From: Nocardia fluminea
Lineage (GTDB): Bacteria > Actinomycetota > Actinomycetes > Mycobacteriales > Mycobacteriaceae
Direction: 5' to 3'
Length of the DNA: 64,000 bases
Assembly: GCF_002846365.1 (NCBI RefSeq)
Contig: NZ_PJMW01000002.1
Location: 4,650,001 to 4,714,000 of the forward strand
Positions within the stretch are counted from its first letter, which is position 1, and each line of letters begins with the position of its first letter. Made by a program: the position numbers and the translations under genes. Below are positions 1-9,502 of this stretch, piece by piece. The notes below the pieces were generated by a model, which saw only the letters and a list, made by a program, of their open reading frames with translations, searched no databases and was not told the DNA's origin.

Positions 1-554
1 ACTCGCTGCTCTCCCCGGAGATGAAGTCCACCGGTGAGGTCATGGGCATCGACGCCGACTTCGGTACCGCGTTCGCCAAGAGTCAGGCCGCCGCCTACGG
101 CTCGCTGCCGACCGAGGGCACCGTGTTCGTCTCGATCGCCAACCGTGACAAGCGCGCCATGGTGTTCCCGATCAAGCGCCTGCACGACCTGGGCTTCCGC
201 ATCCTCGCCACCGAGGGCACCGCGGAAACCTTGCGCCGCAACGGCATTCCGTGCGAACAGGTGCGCAAGCACTCCGACCCGGACGCCACCGATCCGGCCA
301 CCGGCATGCCGGAGGCCTCGATCGTGGAGCAGATCCGCGACGGCGAGATCGACATCGTGTTCAACACCCCCTACGGCAACTCGGGCCCCCGCGTGGACGG
401 CTACGAGATCCGCACCGCCGCGGTGGGCGCGAACATCCCGTGCATCACCACCGTGCAGGGTGCGGCGGCGGCGGTGCAGGGCATCGAGGCGAGCATCAAC
501 GGCGGCATCGGGGTGCGCTCGCTGCAGGAACTGCACTCGAAACTGCGTGGCTGA
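1..554 (+). CDS. carB: Carbamoyl-phosphate synthase large subunit, C-terminal part
   Basis: This is the 3' end of carB; the start lies before the window and codons are read from base 3. CarB makes carbamoyl phosphate for pyrimidine and arginine synthesis together with CarA. The visible ~183 residues include the end of the second ATP-grasp unit (STGEVMGID) and the complete C-terminal allosteric MGS-like domain ([28 protein letters not shown]), which in other bacteria binds nucleotide effectors. The TGA at 552-554 is followed one base later by the ATG of pyrF, so the two pyrimidine genes are in one operon. Confidence 0.97.
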   Translation, partial: SLLSPEMKSTGEVMGIDADFGTAFAKSQAAAYGSLPTEGTVFVSIANRDKRAMVFPIKRLHDLGFRILATEGTAETLRRNGIPCEQVRKHSDPDATDPATGMPEASIVEQIRDGEIDIVFNTPYGNSGPRVDGYEIRTAAVGANIPCITTVQGAAAAVQGIEASINGGIGVRSLQELHSKLRG

Positions 555-555
555 C

Positions 556-1377
556 ATGACATTCGGTCATCGGTTGCAGCACGCCATGCGGCAATTCGGA
601 CCTGTGTGCGTCGGCATCGACCCCCACCCCGCCCTGCTGCGGGCGTGGGGGCTCACCGAAGACGTCGACGGACTGGAAACGTTCGCCGAGATCTGTGTCG
701 AGGCCTTCGACGGGCGGGTCGCCCTGGTGAAGCCTCAGGTCGCGTTCTTCGAGACCTATGGTTCGGGTGGCATCGCGGTGCTCGAGCGCACCATCTCGGT
801 GCTGCGGGCCTCGGGCACCCTGGTGTTGTCCGATGCCAAGCGCGGCGACATCGGTTCCACCATGGATGCCTATGCCCATGCCTGGCTCGGCGACGGACCG
901 CTGGGTTCGGATGCCGTGACGGTCTCGCCGTACCTCGGTTTCGGATCCCTCGATCCGGCGCTGAGCCTGGCGAAGGACAATCACCGTGGGGTATTCGTGC
1001 TCGCGGCGACCTCGAATCCCGAAGGGGCGCAACTGCAACGGATCACGGCGGCGGACGGGCGCACGATCGCGCAGACGATGGTCGACGAGGCCGCGGCCCG
1101 CAACGCGGGTGACGGCTTCGGCTCGGTCGGTGTGGTCGTCGGCGCGACCCTCACCGAGGCACCGGACCTGTCGGCCCTCAACGGCCCGATTCTGATGCCC
1201 GGGGTCGGCGCGCAAGGCGGGGGAGCGGACTCCATTCGCGCCCTCGTTCCCGCGGCGAACCTGGGTGCTGTCGTGCCCAACGTGTCTCGCGAAGTTCTCA
1301 ACGCGGGCCCGTCGGTGACGGCGCTGTGCGACAAGACCGCTCAACTGCAAGAGGAGTTCGCCTTCCTGCAGCGGTGA
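556..1377 (+). CDS. pyrF: Orotidine 5'-phosphate decarboxylase
   Basis: PyrF decarboxylates OMP to UMP, the last step of de novo pyrimidine synthesis. The 273-residue product carries the catalytic Asp-Lys-Asp signature DAKRGDIG (about residues 94-101) and belongs to the longer OMPDC group found in mycobacteria. The ATG at 556 is chosen because it begins one base after the carB stop and gives the family N-terminus ([11 protein letters not shown] near residue 14). The reading frame stays open far upstream of this, but that extension only shadows carB. No terminator is obvious directly downstream. Confidence 0.97.
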   Translation: MTFGHRLQHAMRQFGPVCVGIDPHPALLRAWGLTEDVDGLETFAEICVEAFDGRVALVKPQVAFFETYGSGGIAVLERTISVLRASGTLVLSDAKRGDIGSTMDAYAHAWLGDGPLGSDAVTVSPYLGFGSLDPALSLAKDNHRGVFVLAATSNPEGAQLQRITAADGRTIAQTMVDEAAARNAGDGFGSVGVVVGATLTEAPDLSALNGPILMPGVGAQGGGADSIRALVPAANLGAVVPNVSREVLNAGPSVTALCDKTAQLQEEFAFLQR

Positions 1378-1592
1378 GACCGAACGTGACGGCCGGGGTA
1401 GCGACGCGCTGCCCCGGCTTTGTCGTCGGTATCGCACGGGCGAACGCGGCCGCGGAGACCGGCGCTGTAGCGGTGCCCGGTTGCGTGCTGGATCCCGCGG
1501 GCCCAGCGGCGGGTAGCGGCTGTCAGCGTGGCCGTCAGACCGGTGCGCCGCCCTACGGGCGGATCGCCGCCATGTCGTGGGCCGGTGGCGGC

Positions 1593-1757
1593 TCAGGCCG
1601 CTACGTGCGCGTTACGGGCGCGCCACCAGCCGACGGTGCCGACGCCGAGGGACAGCAGCACGGTGATGAACCCCGAGACCGGCATGAAGGCCAGCCCGAA
1701 CACCGTGGCCGCGCCGAGCAGCACCCCGCCCGGCACGTATCCCAGCGCCAGGTCGAT
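1593..1757 (-). pseudogene. C-terminal remnant of a small membrane protein
   Basis: Reading leftwards, 55 codons (start IDLALGYVPGG, end GWWRARNAHVAA, then TGA at 1593-1595) encode two hydrophobic stretches with glycine-rich turns, like the C-terminal end of a small integral membrane protein. There is no start codon: the frame is closed by TAG at 1758-1760 exactly where the neighbouring TetR remnant begins on the other strand. I read it as the tail of a gene whose front half was deleted. The family is not identified. Confidence 0.6.
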
Positions 1758-2013
1758 CTATGTGCGTTTCGCCTCACGTGACGAACTGCTAGCCCAGCTG
1801 TGGCTGCGATCGATCCGCCGGTTCCACGAGGGCTTCGTCGCGGCGCTCACCGGCCCCGCGCCGCTGCCGTCGGCCGCCACGTTCCTGCCGCGCTACTGCC
1901 GCGCGCACCCGACCGATTACATCGCCCGCGCCGCCCCGATCCCGGGCTGGATCGACGAGGTCGTGGCGACCGCTTCGGGTGTGGTTCTCGACGAGTTTCA
2001 CGCCCGTTCGTGA
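1744..2013 (+). pseudogene. TetR-family regulator remnant, N-terminus deleted
   Basis: From about base 1744 the frame reads SARSIYVRFASRDELLAQLW, which matches the end of the TetR DNA-binding domain (recognition helix and the Y.hF.sKdeLl helix-4 motif), then some 70 residues of ligand-domain-like sequence, stopping at 2011-2013. The first ~35 residues of the HTH are missing; upstream codons in the same frame are the complement of a membrane-protein remnant. The C-terminal half is also short (about 90 residues in all, against ~190-200 for the family). The gene cannot make a working repressor and is called a pseudogene. Confidence 0.7.
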
Positions 2014-2361
2014 CGACACGCTGTACGAAATCGGGCGACACGCGGGCTTTTTCAGGAAAGCCCCTGGTCGCGCGCCACCGGGTTTGCCAGGGTGGAACCC
2101 GGCTGCGACGCTACCCTGTGGCTATCTTCGCCCATATCGGTATAACCGCAGGTGAGGGTGCATTTTAACAATTCGGCTGTACGATCGGAACGGAGGAATC
2201 AGCCGTCACCGCATCGGCTCCGCGCGCGCCATACGGCATCCGTAATCCTGCCCTGACCTGGGGGTCGGGTTCGCAATCGGCGCGCACCGTGGGTACGGTC
2301 GCACAGACCGTCCGGGTAACCGGCGGTAGATCTGGCAATGAACGATGAGACGGAGGAACCC

Positions 2362-2682
2362 GTGGCCCTTCCCCAGCTGACTGATGAGCAGCGCGCCGCT
2401 GCTCTGGAGAAGGCGGCTGCCGCTCGCCGCGCTCGGGCAGAGCTCAAGGAGCGCCTGAAGCGCGGTGGAACGAACCTGAAGCAGGTCCTCACCGATGCCG
2501 AGTCCGATGAGATTCTCGGCAAGATGAAGGTTTCTGCGCTGCTCGAGGCTCTGCCGAAGGTGGGCAAGGTCAAGGCGGCGGAGATCATGACCGAGCTGGA
2601 GATCGCGCCTACGCGTCGTCTCCGTGGTCTCGGTGCCCGGCAGCGCGCCGCGCTGCTCACCCGCTTCGACTTCGACGCCTAA
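2362..2682 (+). CDS. mihF: Actinobacterial integration host factor (mIHF)
   Basis: A 106-residue nucleoid-associated protein essential in mycobacteria, where it binds DNA broadly and was first found as the host factor for L5 phage integration. The sequence is highly typical: VALPQLTDEQRAAALEKA at the start, KMKVSALLEALPKVGK in the middle, and a C-terminal helix-two-turn-helix region with APTRRLRGLG. The GTG at 2362 is preferred over the in-frame ATG at 2338 because the family begins VALPQL and GGAGG lies about 7 bases before the GTG. gmk follows after 6 bases. Confidence 0.95.
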   Translation: MALPQLTDEQRAAALEKAAAARRARAELKERLKRGGTNLKQVLTDAESDEILGKMKVSALLEALPKVGKVKAAEIMTELEIAPTRRLRGLGARQRAALLTRFDFDA

Positions 2683-2688
2683 AGTCTG

Positions 2689-3273
2689 GTGGACAAAAAC
2701 ACGCGGAAGGGCCGGCTGGTAGTACTGGTCGGCCCCTCGGCCGTGGGTAAATCCACGGTTGTGCGGTGTGTGCGGGAACGCCTGCCCGAACTGGTTTTCA
2801 GTGTGTCGGCCACGACGCGGGACCCCCGTCCCGGCGAGGTCGACGGTCTGGACTACCGCTTCGTTTCCCGAGTCGAGTTCGACGCCATGATCGCGGCGGA
2901 CGAATTGCTCGAATGGGCAGACATCCATGGGGGGTTGCAGCGATCGGGCACCCCCGCCGCCCCGGTGCGAGAAGCGCTGGCGAGCGGACTTTCAGTACTG
3001 ATCGAAGTAGACCTGGCCGGTGCACGGTCGGTCCGGCAGGCGATGCCGGAAGCACTGCTGGTGTTTCTCGCCCCGCCGAGCTGGGAAGAACTGGTCTCGC
3101 GGTTGCGTTCGCGCGGCACCGAGACACCCGAGGTGATCGAGCGCAGGCTCGAGACGGCCCGGGTCGAATTGGCGGCCTGTGACGAGTTCGACACGGTCAT
3201 CGTGAACAGCGAGGTAACGACCGCTTGTGAGCAGTTGGTATCGTTGTTCGTTAGCACAAATTCGAGTTCTTGA
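2689..3273 (+). CDS. gmk: Guanylate kinase
   Basis: Gmk phosphorylates GMP (and dGMP) to GDP with ATP in purine nucleotide synthesis and salvage. The P-loop GPSAVGKS sits at residues 15-22, followed by the GMP-binding region ([19 protein letters not shown]) and an [10 protein letters not shown] segment. At 194 residues the length is normal. The GTG start at 2689 is 6 bases after the mihF stop and has no independent Shine-Dalgarno box, so translation is probably coupled to mihF. rpoZ follows after 27 bases. The mihF-gmk-rpoZ order is conserved in actinobacteria. Confidence 0.96.
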   Translation: MDKNTRKGRLVVLVGPSAVGKSTVVRCVRERLPELVFSVSATTRDPRPGEVDGLDYRFVSRVEFDAMIAADELLEWADIHGGLQRSGTPAAPVREALASGLSVLIEVDLAGARSVRQAMPEALLVFLAPPSWEELVSRLRSRGTETPEVIERRLETARVELAACDEFDTVIVNSEVTTACEQLVSLFVSTNSSS

Positions 3274-3579
<306 letters not shown>

Positions 3580-3607
3580 CAATCTCTAGTCCGGAGGCGT
3601 AAAGACC

Positions 3608-4825
3608 ATGCGGATCGTCGTCGGGGTCGGCGGGGGCATCGCCGCCTACAAGGCGTGTGCCCTCGTTCGCCGTTTCACCGAGACCGGACACCAGGTGCGG
3701 GTCATCCCCACCGAGTCGGCTCTGCAGTTCATCGGCAAGGCGACCTTCGAGGCGCTGTCCGGGCAGCCGGTGCACACCACGGTGTTCGCCGACGTGCCCG
3801 AGGTGCCGCATGTCCGGATCGGCCAGGAGGCCGATCTCGTCGTCATCGCCCCCGCCACCGCGGATCTGATGGCGCGCGCCGCACAGGGGCGCGCCGACGA
3901 TCTGCTCACCGCCACCTTGCTGACGGCTCGATGTCCGGTGCTGTTCGCGCCCGCGATGCACACCGAGATGTGGGAGCATCCGGCGACGGTGGCCAACGTC
4001 GCGACTCTGCGCGCGCACGGCGCCAACGTGATGGAACCCGCGTCGGGCCGGCTCACCGGCACCGATACGGGTCCGGGACGGTTGCCCGAACCGGAGGAGA
4101 TCTTCGGTCTGGCCTCGCTGCTGCTCGAACGTGCAGACGCGCTGCCCCGCGACCTGACCGGTCGCCGCGTGGTGATCACCGCCGGTGGCACGAGGGAACC
4201 CCTCGACCCGGTGCGCTTCCTCGGTAACCGCAGCTCCGGCAAGCAGGGCTACGCCCTGGCCCGGGTCGCCGCCCAGCGCGGCGCCCAGGTGACGCTGATC
4301 GCGGGCAACACGATCGAGCTCGCGCCGCCCGCCGCGGTCGAACTGGTCCACATCACCACCGCCGACCAGCTCAAGACCGCGGTCGACAAGCACGCGCTCG
4401 GTGCCGACGCGGTGATCATGGCCGCCGCGGTAGCCGATTTCCGTCCGACCCACGTGGCCGCGGCGAAGATCAAGAAGGGCGCCGACGAACCGGACGTGAT
4501 CCCGCTGACCAAGAACGAGGACATCCTCGCCGGCTTGGTCGACGCCCGCACCGAGGGACGACTCGCCGATACCGCGATCGTCGGTTTCGCCGCCGAGACC
4601 GGTGACGACAACGGCGACGTGCTCACCCACGCCCGCGCGAAACTGGCTCGTAAGGGCTGCGATCTGCTCGTGGTCAACGCGGTCGGTGAGGGCAAGGCGT
4701 TCGAGGTCGACACCAACGACGGCTGGTTACTCGGCGCCGACGGCACCGAAGTCGCCCTCGACCACGGTTCGAAGGCACTGCTGGCCAGCCGGGTGCTCGA
4801 CGCGCTGGTTCCGCTGCTGCGCTGA
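3608..4825 (+). CDS. coaBC: Bifunctional phosphopantothenoylcysteine decarboxylase / synthetase
   Basis: CoaBC performs two successive steps of coenzyme A synthesis: CTP-dependent coupling of cysteine to 4'-phosphopantothenate (CoaB half) and FMN-dependent decarboxylation (CoaC half). The 405-residue protein has the CoaC flavodoxin-like half first (GGIAAYKACALVRR, APATADLMARAAQG, PAMHTEMWEHPA) and the CoaB half from about residue 185 (VVITAGGTREPLDPVRFLGN, then RSSGKQG, and the KIKK lysine pair near residue 297). The ATG at 3608 follows GGAGG by 9 bases. The next gene, metK, has its own 215-base leader. Confidence 0.95.
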   Translation: MRIVVGVGGGIAAYKACALVRRFTETGHQVRVIPTESALQFIGKATFEALSGQPVHTTVFADVPEVPHVRIGQEADLVVIAPATADLMARAAQGRADDLLTATLLTARCPVLFAPAMHTEMWEHPATVANVATLRAHGANVMEPASGRLTGTDTGPGRLPEPEEIFGLASLLLERADALPRDLTGRRVVITAGGTREPLDPVRFLGNRSSGKQGYALARVAAQRGAQVTLIAGNTIELAPPAAVELVHITTADQLKTAVDKHALGADAVIMAAAVADFRPTHVAAAKIKKGADEPDVIPLTKNEDILAGLVDARTEGRLADTAIVGFAAETGDDNGDVLTHARAKLARKGCDLLVVNAVGEGKAFEVDTNDGWLLGADGTEVALDHGSKALLASRVLDALVPLLR

Positions 4826-4858
4826 CCGGGGTGTTCGCCTCGATTTCGCGCCAAAACG

Positions 4859-4871
4859 GTTGCGCGGCAAC
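4859..4871. promoter_or_regulatory. Perfect inverted repeat upstream of metK (copy 1)
   Basis: GTTGC-GCG-GCAAC is a perfect 13-bp palindrome shortly after the coaBC stop. A second, nearly identical copy (one changed base) lies 111 bp downstream at 4970-4982. A repeated dyad in the metK leader region suggests a regulator binding site; the binding protein is unknown. Confidence 0.4.
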
Positions 4872-4969
4872 GAGGGTCGTGCAGTCTACCGTTCGTGCGG
4901 GTGTTCGCGGCGTGGCTTGGTATTTACTCGCCACCATGTCGGTGGTTTGCAATAGTCTTGATGAGAAGG

Positions 4970-5017
4970 GTTGCGCGGTAACACCGAGAAGTTACCGTCA
5001 CAAGCCGAACGAGTAAC
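4970..5017 (+). promoter_or_regulatory. metK leader: second dyad with two competing hairpins
   Basis: GTTGCGCGGTAAC (4970-4982) repeats the upstream dyad. Its right arm can form a 7-bp stem, CGGTAAC (4976-4982) with GTTACCG (4991-4997). The same GTTAC (4991-4995) can instead pair with GTAAC (5013-5017), close to the metK ribosome binding site at about 5022-5033. The two stems exclude each other, an arrangement seen in attenuators. No known SAM riboswitch consensus is recognisable. Confidence 0.35.
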
Positions 5018-5040
5018 CCGTTGAGGGAGAGGGAATAACT

Positions 5041-6252
5041 GTGCGTACGACAGGTAGTCGGCTATTCACCAGTGAGTCCGTGACCGAGGGTCATCCGGAC
5101 AAGATCTGTGACGCGATCAGCGATTCCATCCTCGACGCATTGCTCGCGGAGGACCCGAGCAGCCGGGTCGCGGTGGAAACCATGGTCACCACCGGGCAGG
5201 TCCATGTCGCGGGCGAGGTCACCACCTCCGCCTACGCCGACATCCCGCGGATCGTGCGCGAGAAGGTCCTCGAGATCGGATACGACTCCTCCGCAAAGGG
5301 ATTCGACGGCAATTCCTGCGGCGTCAACATCGCGATCGGTGCCCAGTCGCCCGATATCGCCCAGGGTGTCGACACCTCGCACGAGGCGCGCGTCGGCGGT
5401 TCCGACGACGCGATCGAGCGCCAGGGCGCCGGCGACCAGGGCCTGATGTTCGGCTACGCGACCACCGACACGCCCGAGCTGATGCCGCTGCCGATCGCGC
5501 TCGCGCACCGGCTCTCGCGCAAGCTCACCGAGGTCCGCAAGTCGGGCGTGCTGCCCTACCTGCGTCCCGACGGCAAGACCCAGGTCACCATCGAATACGA
5601 CGGTGACCGCCCGGTCCGCCTCGACACGGTCGTCATCTCCACCCAGCACGCCGCCGACATCGACCTGGACAACCTCCTGGCACCCGATATCCGCGAGAAG
5701 GTCGTCGACGCTGTCATCGGCGATCTGAACCTGCCCAGCCTCGACACCTCCGACATCCGGCTGCTGGTGAATCCCACCGGCAAGTTCGTCCTCGGTGGCC
5801 CGATGGGTGACGCGGGCCTGACCGGCCGCAAGATCATCGTCGACACCTACGGCGGCATGGCCCGCCACGGTGGCGGCGCGTTCTCCGGCAAGGATCCGTC
5901 GAAGGTCGACCGCTCCGCCGCCTACGCCATGCGCTGGGTCGCCAAGAACGTCGTGGCAGCCGGTCTGGCGGACCGGGTCGAGGTGCAGGTCGCGTACGCG
6001 ATCGGCAAGTCGGCACCGGTCGGTCTGTTCGTCGAGACTTTCGGCACCGAGAAGGTCGACCCGACCCGCATCTCCACCGCCATCTCCGAGGTCTTCGACC
6101 TGCGTCCGGGCGCGATCATCCGCGATCTCGATCTGCTGCGCCCGATCTACGCGCCGACCGCCGCCTACGGGCACTTCGGCCGCACCGATGTCGACCTGCC
6201 CTGGGAGCACACGGACCGCGCCGACAAGCTGCGCGCGGCCGTCGGGCTGTAA
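5041..6252 (+). CDS. metK: S-adenosylmethionine synthetase
   Basis: MetK forms SAM from methionine and ATP. All signatures are present: [12 protein letters not shown] near residue 18, [12 protein letters not shown] near residue 130, and the P-loop-like [19 protein letters not shown] near residue 275. The length of 403 residues is standard. The GTG at 5041 has a purine-rich GAGGGAGAGGG box upstream. priA begins 14 bases after the stop, so the two are probably co-transcribed. Dyads and hairpins in the 215-base leader suggest independent control from coaBC. Confidence 0.97.
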   Translation: MRTTGSRLFTSESVTEGHPDKICDAISDSILDALLAEDPSSRVAVETMVTTGQVHVAGEVTTSAYADIPRIVREKVLEIGYDSSAKGFDGNSCGVNIAIGAQSPDIAQGVDTSHEARVGGSDDAIERQGAGDQGLMFGYATTDTPELMPLPIALAHRLSRKLTEVRKSGVLPYLRPDGKTQVTIEYDGDRPVRLDTVVISTQHAADIDLDNLLAPDIREKVVDAVIGDLNLPSLDTSDIRLLVNPTGKFVLGGPMGDAGLTGRKIIVDTYGGMARHGGGAFSGKDPSKVDRSAAYAMRWVAKNVVAAGLADRVEVQVAYAIGKSAPVGLFVETFGTEKVDPTRISTAISEVFDLRPGAIIRDLDLLRPIYAPTAAYGHFGRTDVDLPWEHTDRADKLRAAVGL

Positions 6253-6266
6253 TACCCACGGGCCGC

Positions 6267-8525
6267 GTGGCAGCGGGCGAAACATCGACAGCAGCGGGAC
6301 ACCCCATCGCGAGGGTGCTCCCGCTGCTTTCGCCTGCCCACCTCGACCGCGAATTCGACTATCTCGTCCCGACTGAACTGGACGAGATCGCGCAGCCCGG
6401 TGTCCGTGTTCGCGTCCGTTTCGCCGGCCGCCTCGTCGACGGCTACCTCCTGGAGCGTCTTCCACACAGCGACCACAACGGCAAGATGATGCCGCTCGAG
6501 CGAGTCGTCTCCGCCGAACGCGTCCTCACCCCGGAGATCCTGCGCCTGGCCACCGCCGTCGCCGCCCGCTATGCGGGGACTCGCGCTGATGTCCTGCGTC
6601 TCGCCATCCCGCCCCGCCACGCCCGCACCGAAACCGGCGGTGCGAAGAAGGCCGATGCCGAGAAGAAGCCGGCGCGGTCGTCGGCTGAAGGTGTGGATAC
6701 CGCCGCTGAGTCGACATCCGCGCCGACAGCGGCAGCCCCCGCCGGTCTGCGAGCTGTAGGCGGATCCGCACCGGAAGCGATCGATTGTGAGCGACTTCGG
6801 GGCTCGGCTGGTGCGGTCAGCTCCACCGATGCGGGGGGCGCGGCCGCGGCGGGGTCGCGCGGCGTCGGCGATTCGGCGGCGAATGAGCCGGCGTCGTCCC
6901 CTGAGGACGATCCTTCGTCCCGCGTCGAAGTCGACGCGTCGGCATGGGGCCGGTACGCGCACGGCACGGGGTTCGTCGATGCGCTGGCGCAGGGCAAGGG
7001 TGTGCGGGCGGCGTGGCAGGCGCTGCCGGGAGAGGACTGGGCGGCGAGGCTGGCGGAGCTGGCAGCGACAGTGGTGGCCGCGGGGCGGAGCGCGGTGTTG
7101 ATGGTGCCGGACCAGCGGGATCTCGATCGTTTGCTTGCCGAATGTGTTGCGCTGGTGGGAGATCGGGCCGTGGGGCTGTCGGCCGGGTTGGGCCCCGCAG
7201 CGCGGTATCGGCGGTGGCTGGCGGTGTTGCGGGGGCAGGCGCGGATCGTGGTGGGGACTCGGGCGGCGGTCTTCGCGCCCGCGCGCGACCTCGGGTTGAT
7301 CGCGATGTGGGACGACGGCGACGACACCTACGCCGAGCCGCGGTCGCCGTATCCGCACGCTCGCGAGGTGGCGATGTTGCGGGCGCACGAGACGGGGGCC
7401 GCGTTCGTCGCCGCCGGGTTCGCCCGGACCGCAGAGATCCAGGCAGTGGTCGAATCCGGTTGGGCCCGTGATCTTCTCGCGGAACGGCACGTACTGCGTG
7501 AGGTGACACCCAGGATCAGCGCGCCCGGCGACAGTGATTACGCGCTGGAGCGGGACGCGTTGGCGCGGTCGGTGCGGATGCCCGGCGTGGCGTTCGCCGC
7601 CGCGCGGTCCGCGATCAAGGAGAACGTGGCGGTGCTGGTTCAGGTGCCACGGCGGGGGTATGTTCCGTCGCTCGCCTGCGCGAAGTGCCGTACGCCCGCA
7701 CGATGCCGCCACTGCAACGGTCCGCTGGCGTTGCCGCACTCGGTCGATGGTGAAGCGGCCAGTCCGCAGTGCAAGTGGTGTGGCATCACCGAGGCCGCGT
7801 TCCGCTGTCAGGCGTGTGGCGCGCGAGCTCTGCGCGCGACGGTGATCGGTGCGGCGCGGACCGCCGAGGAGCTCGGGCGCGCGTTCTCGGGGGTTCCGAT
7901 CCGGGCCTCGGGGGGCGGGGAAATGCTCGACACTGTCGAACCCGGCGCGCAGGTGGTCGTCGCGACGGTCGGCGCCGAGCCACTCGTTCCCGGCGGCTAC
8001 GGAGTGGCGCTGTTGCTGGACGGATGGGCCCTGCTCGGCCGCGCCGACCTGCGCGCGAGCGAGGACACCTTGCGTCGCTGGATGGGCGCCGCCGCCCTGG
8101 TCCGCCCGCGCGGTCAGGTGATCGTCATGGCCGAGCCGTCCCTGTCCACCGTGCAAGCCCTGGTCCGCTGGGACCCGGTCAACCACGCCGCGGCCGAACT
8201 CGAAGCCAGGGCCGAGGTCGGGTTCCCGCCCGCGGTTCGGCTCGCGGCCATCGATGGGACGACCGAGTCGATCGCCGAACTACTCGACGCCGCGACCCTT
8301 CCCGACGGCACCGAGATCCTCGGTCCCGTCCCGTTGCCGCCTACCGCCCATGAACCGTTCTCGGGCACCGACGCTCCGGCGGAAGTCGAGCGAATGCTGT
8401 TACGGGTCGCCCGGTCCGATGGTGCCCCGCTCGCCCGCGCGTTGACCGCGGCGCAGGCGGTTCGGAGCACGCACCGGTCCGATGCGCCGCTGCGGGTGCA
8501 GGTGGACCCCGTCGATATCGGGTGA
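6267..8525 (+). CDS. priA: PriA-like primosomal protein N', helicase-inactive type
   Basis: PriA reloads the replisome at stalled forks. This 752-residue protein has the N-terminal 3'-DNA-binding domain (ARVLPLLSPAHLDREFDYLVP), a C-terminal zinc-binding region with paired cysteines (CAKC, CRHC, CKWC, CQAC at about residues 470-515), and a degenerate helicase core. Where the Walker A GKT should be it reads ALPGEDWAARL, and the DEAH box is WDDGDD. Loss of ATPase motifs is described for actinobacterial PriA, which probably acts as a structural loader. Unusual is a ~110-residue Ala/Ser/Glu-rich linker (about residues 115-230), explaining its greater length than mycobacterial PriA. The GTG start is 14 bases after metK. 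Confidence 0.9.
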   Translation: MAAGETSTAAGHPIARVLPLLSPAHLDREFDYLVPTELDEIAQPGVRVRVRFAGRLVDGYLLERLPHSDHNGKMMPLERVVSAERVLTPEILRLATAVAARYAGTRADVLRLAIPPRHARTETGGAKKADAEKKPARSSAEGVDTAAESTSAPTAAAPAGLRAVGGSAPEAIDCERLRGSAGAVSSTDAGGAAAAGSRGVGDSAANEPASSPEDDPSSRVEVDASAWGRYAHGTGFVDALAQGKGVRAAWQALPGEDWAARLAELAATVVAAGRSAVLMVPDQRDLDRLLAECVALVGDRAVGLSAGLGPAARYRRWLAVLRGQARIVVGTRAAVFAPARDLGLIAMWDDGDDTYAEPRSPYPHAREVAMLRAHETGAAFVAAGFARTAEIQAVVESGWARDLLAERHVLREVTPRISAPGDSDYALERDALARSVRMPGVAFAAARSAIKENVAVLVQVPRRGYVPSLACAKCRTPARCRHCNGPLALPHSVDGEAASPQCKWCGITEAAFRCQACGARALRATVIGAARTAEELGRAFSGVPIRASGGGEMLDTVEPGAQVVVATVGAEPLVPGGYGVALLLDGWALLGRADLRASEDTLRRWMGAAALVRPRGQVIVMAEPSLSTVQALVRWDPVNHAAAELEARAEVGFPPAVRLAAIDGTTESIAELLDAATLPDGTEILGPVPLPPTAHEPFSGTDAPAEVERMLLRVARSDGAPLARALTAAQAVRSTHRSDAPLRVQVDPVDIG

Positions 8526-8644
8526 TCGGTGGCGCCGGCCGAGCAGGTCGTGCGTCCCCGCGCCGTCGCCCCGGCCGCCCAGCTGAGCAATGCCGCGCTC
8601 GCCCCGGCCGTGCGCAGCTGAGCGACGCCGCGCGACCGCGGCCA

Positions 8645-9490
8645 TCACGCGTACATCGCCCGATGGCGTTGTGCCCAGCGAGCGTATGGGGTGGCTCGGC
8701 GGCCGAGGACGGTTTCGATGTCGTGGCTGATCTGCTGTTCTTCGCGAGTCGGGGTGCCGAGGATGGTCAGAGTGTGGTCGGCGACGGGTTCGGGCATGAA
8801 GCGGAGCATGTTCTGTTTGGCCTGTTCCGGAGTGAGTTCCAGAAAGGTGATCGGAGTGCCGGTCGCTTCGGCGAGTGCCGCGGCCTGATCGCGCGGGGTG
8901 ATCACAGCGGGACCGGTCAGCGTGTAGGCCCGGCCGTGATGGCCGTCCTCGCGTAGCGCCACGGACGCGACGGCGGCGATGTCGGCCGGGTCGACCGCGG
9001 GCAGGCCGACGTCCCCGAACGGGGCGGGGACGACCCGCTGGGTGCGGACCGGTTCGATCCAGGCGAAGGTGTTGGAGAAGAACGCGCCAGGGCGCAGCGC
9101 CGTCCAGTCCAGCCCGGACTCGGCGAGGGCTTGTTCGAACGCGATGGTTCGGGCGTAGCCGTCGGACTGTGAGCGGGTCACCGCTCCCTGCGAGGAGACG
9201 AAGACGATCCGGCGGACGCCGGCGTCCGCTGCGGTTTTCAGCAGCAGGGCAGGCTCTGGGCCGGTCATCAGCTGCTCGCCGGTGATCAGCAGGAACAGCG
9301 CGTCGGCGCCCTGAAGGGCGGAGGAGAGGCTGTCGAGGTCGCCCAGGTCGGCGACTGCGTGTTCGACACCCGTCGGCAGTTCGACGGGGCGTGTGCCGCG
9401 TGATACCGCCCTGACCCGCGCCCCCGCGTCGACGAGTAGTCCGACCAGGGTGCTGCCGATATTGCCGGTTGCACCGGTGACGACGATCAT
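8645..9490 (-). CDS. NmrA/SDR-type NAD(P)-binding protein
   Basis: A 281-residue atypical short-chain dehydrogenase of the NmrA/QorB kind. The N-terminal Rossmann motif is GATGNIGS at residues 6-13, followed by the R.VSRG NADP-type loop; the mid-protein stretch VRRIVFVSSQGAVT has no obvious YxxxK catalytic pair. Such proteins are NAD(P)H-sensing regulators or quinone/alkene reductases; the substrate is unknown. The ATG at 9490 follows AAGGA. The gene is divergent from a TetR regulator whose operator-like repeats fill the shared 81-base promoter region, so it is probably that repressor's target. Confidence 0.8.
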   Translation of the reverse strand: MIVVTGATGNIGSTLVGLLVDAGARVRAVSRGTRPVELPTGVEHAVADLGDLDSLSSALQGADALFLLITGEQLMTGPEPALLLKTAADAGVRRIVFVSSQGAVTRSQSDGYARTIAFEQALAESGLDWTALRPGAFFSNTFAWIEPVRTQRVVPAPFGDVGLPAVDPADIAAVASVALREDGHHGRAYTLTGPAVITPRDQAAALAEATGTPITFLELTPEQAKQNMLRFMPEPVADHTLTILGTPTREEQQISHDIETVLGRRATPYARWAQRHRAMYA

Positions 9491-9502
9491 CTGAGTCCTT
9501 AG

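Larger units (their letters stand above)
1378..2361. other. Decayed intergenic region between pyrF and mihF
   Basis: About 980 bases without an intact gene. Besides the two facing remnants at 1593-1757 and 1744-2013, it holds a 7-bp hairpin (GGGCTTT at 2044-2050 with AAAGCCC at 2057-2063, no following T-run) and the upstream region of mihF. In M. tuberculosis the same interval carries a PE/PPE gene pair (from memory), so this junction appears to be a place where accessory genes come and go. I could not assign a mihF promoter with confidence. Confidence 0.6.

Noticed and set aside
34..555. N-terminal extension of pyrF overlapping carB
   Set aside because: The upstream translation is Arg/Pro/Ser-rich shadow sequence; the real PyrF start is fixed at 556 by homology and by the carB stop.
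2044..2063. Terminator after the TetR remnant
   Set aside because: A 7-bp stem exists, but there is no T-run and no intact upstream gene that would need it.
4826..5040. SAM riboswitch upstream of metK
   Set aside because: I could not find SAM-I, SAM-II or SAM-IV core sequences; only dyads and short hairpins are visible.
6165..8186. 673-residue open frame on the minus strand
   Set aside because: Antisense to metK and priA; contains no recognisable domain.
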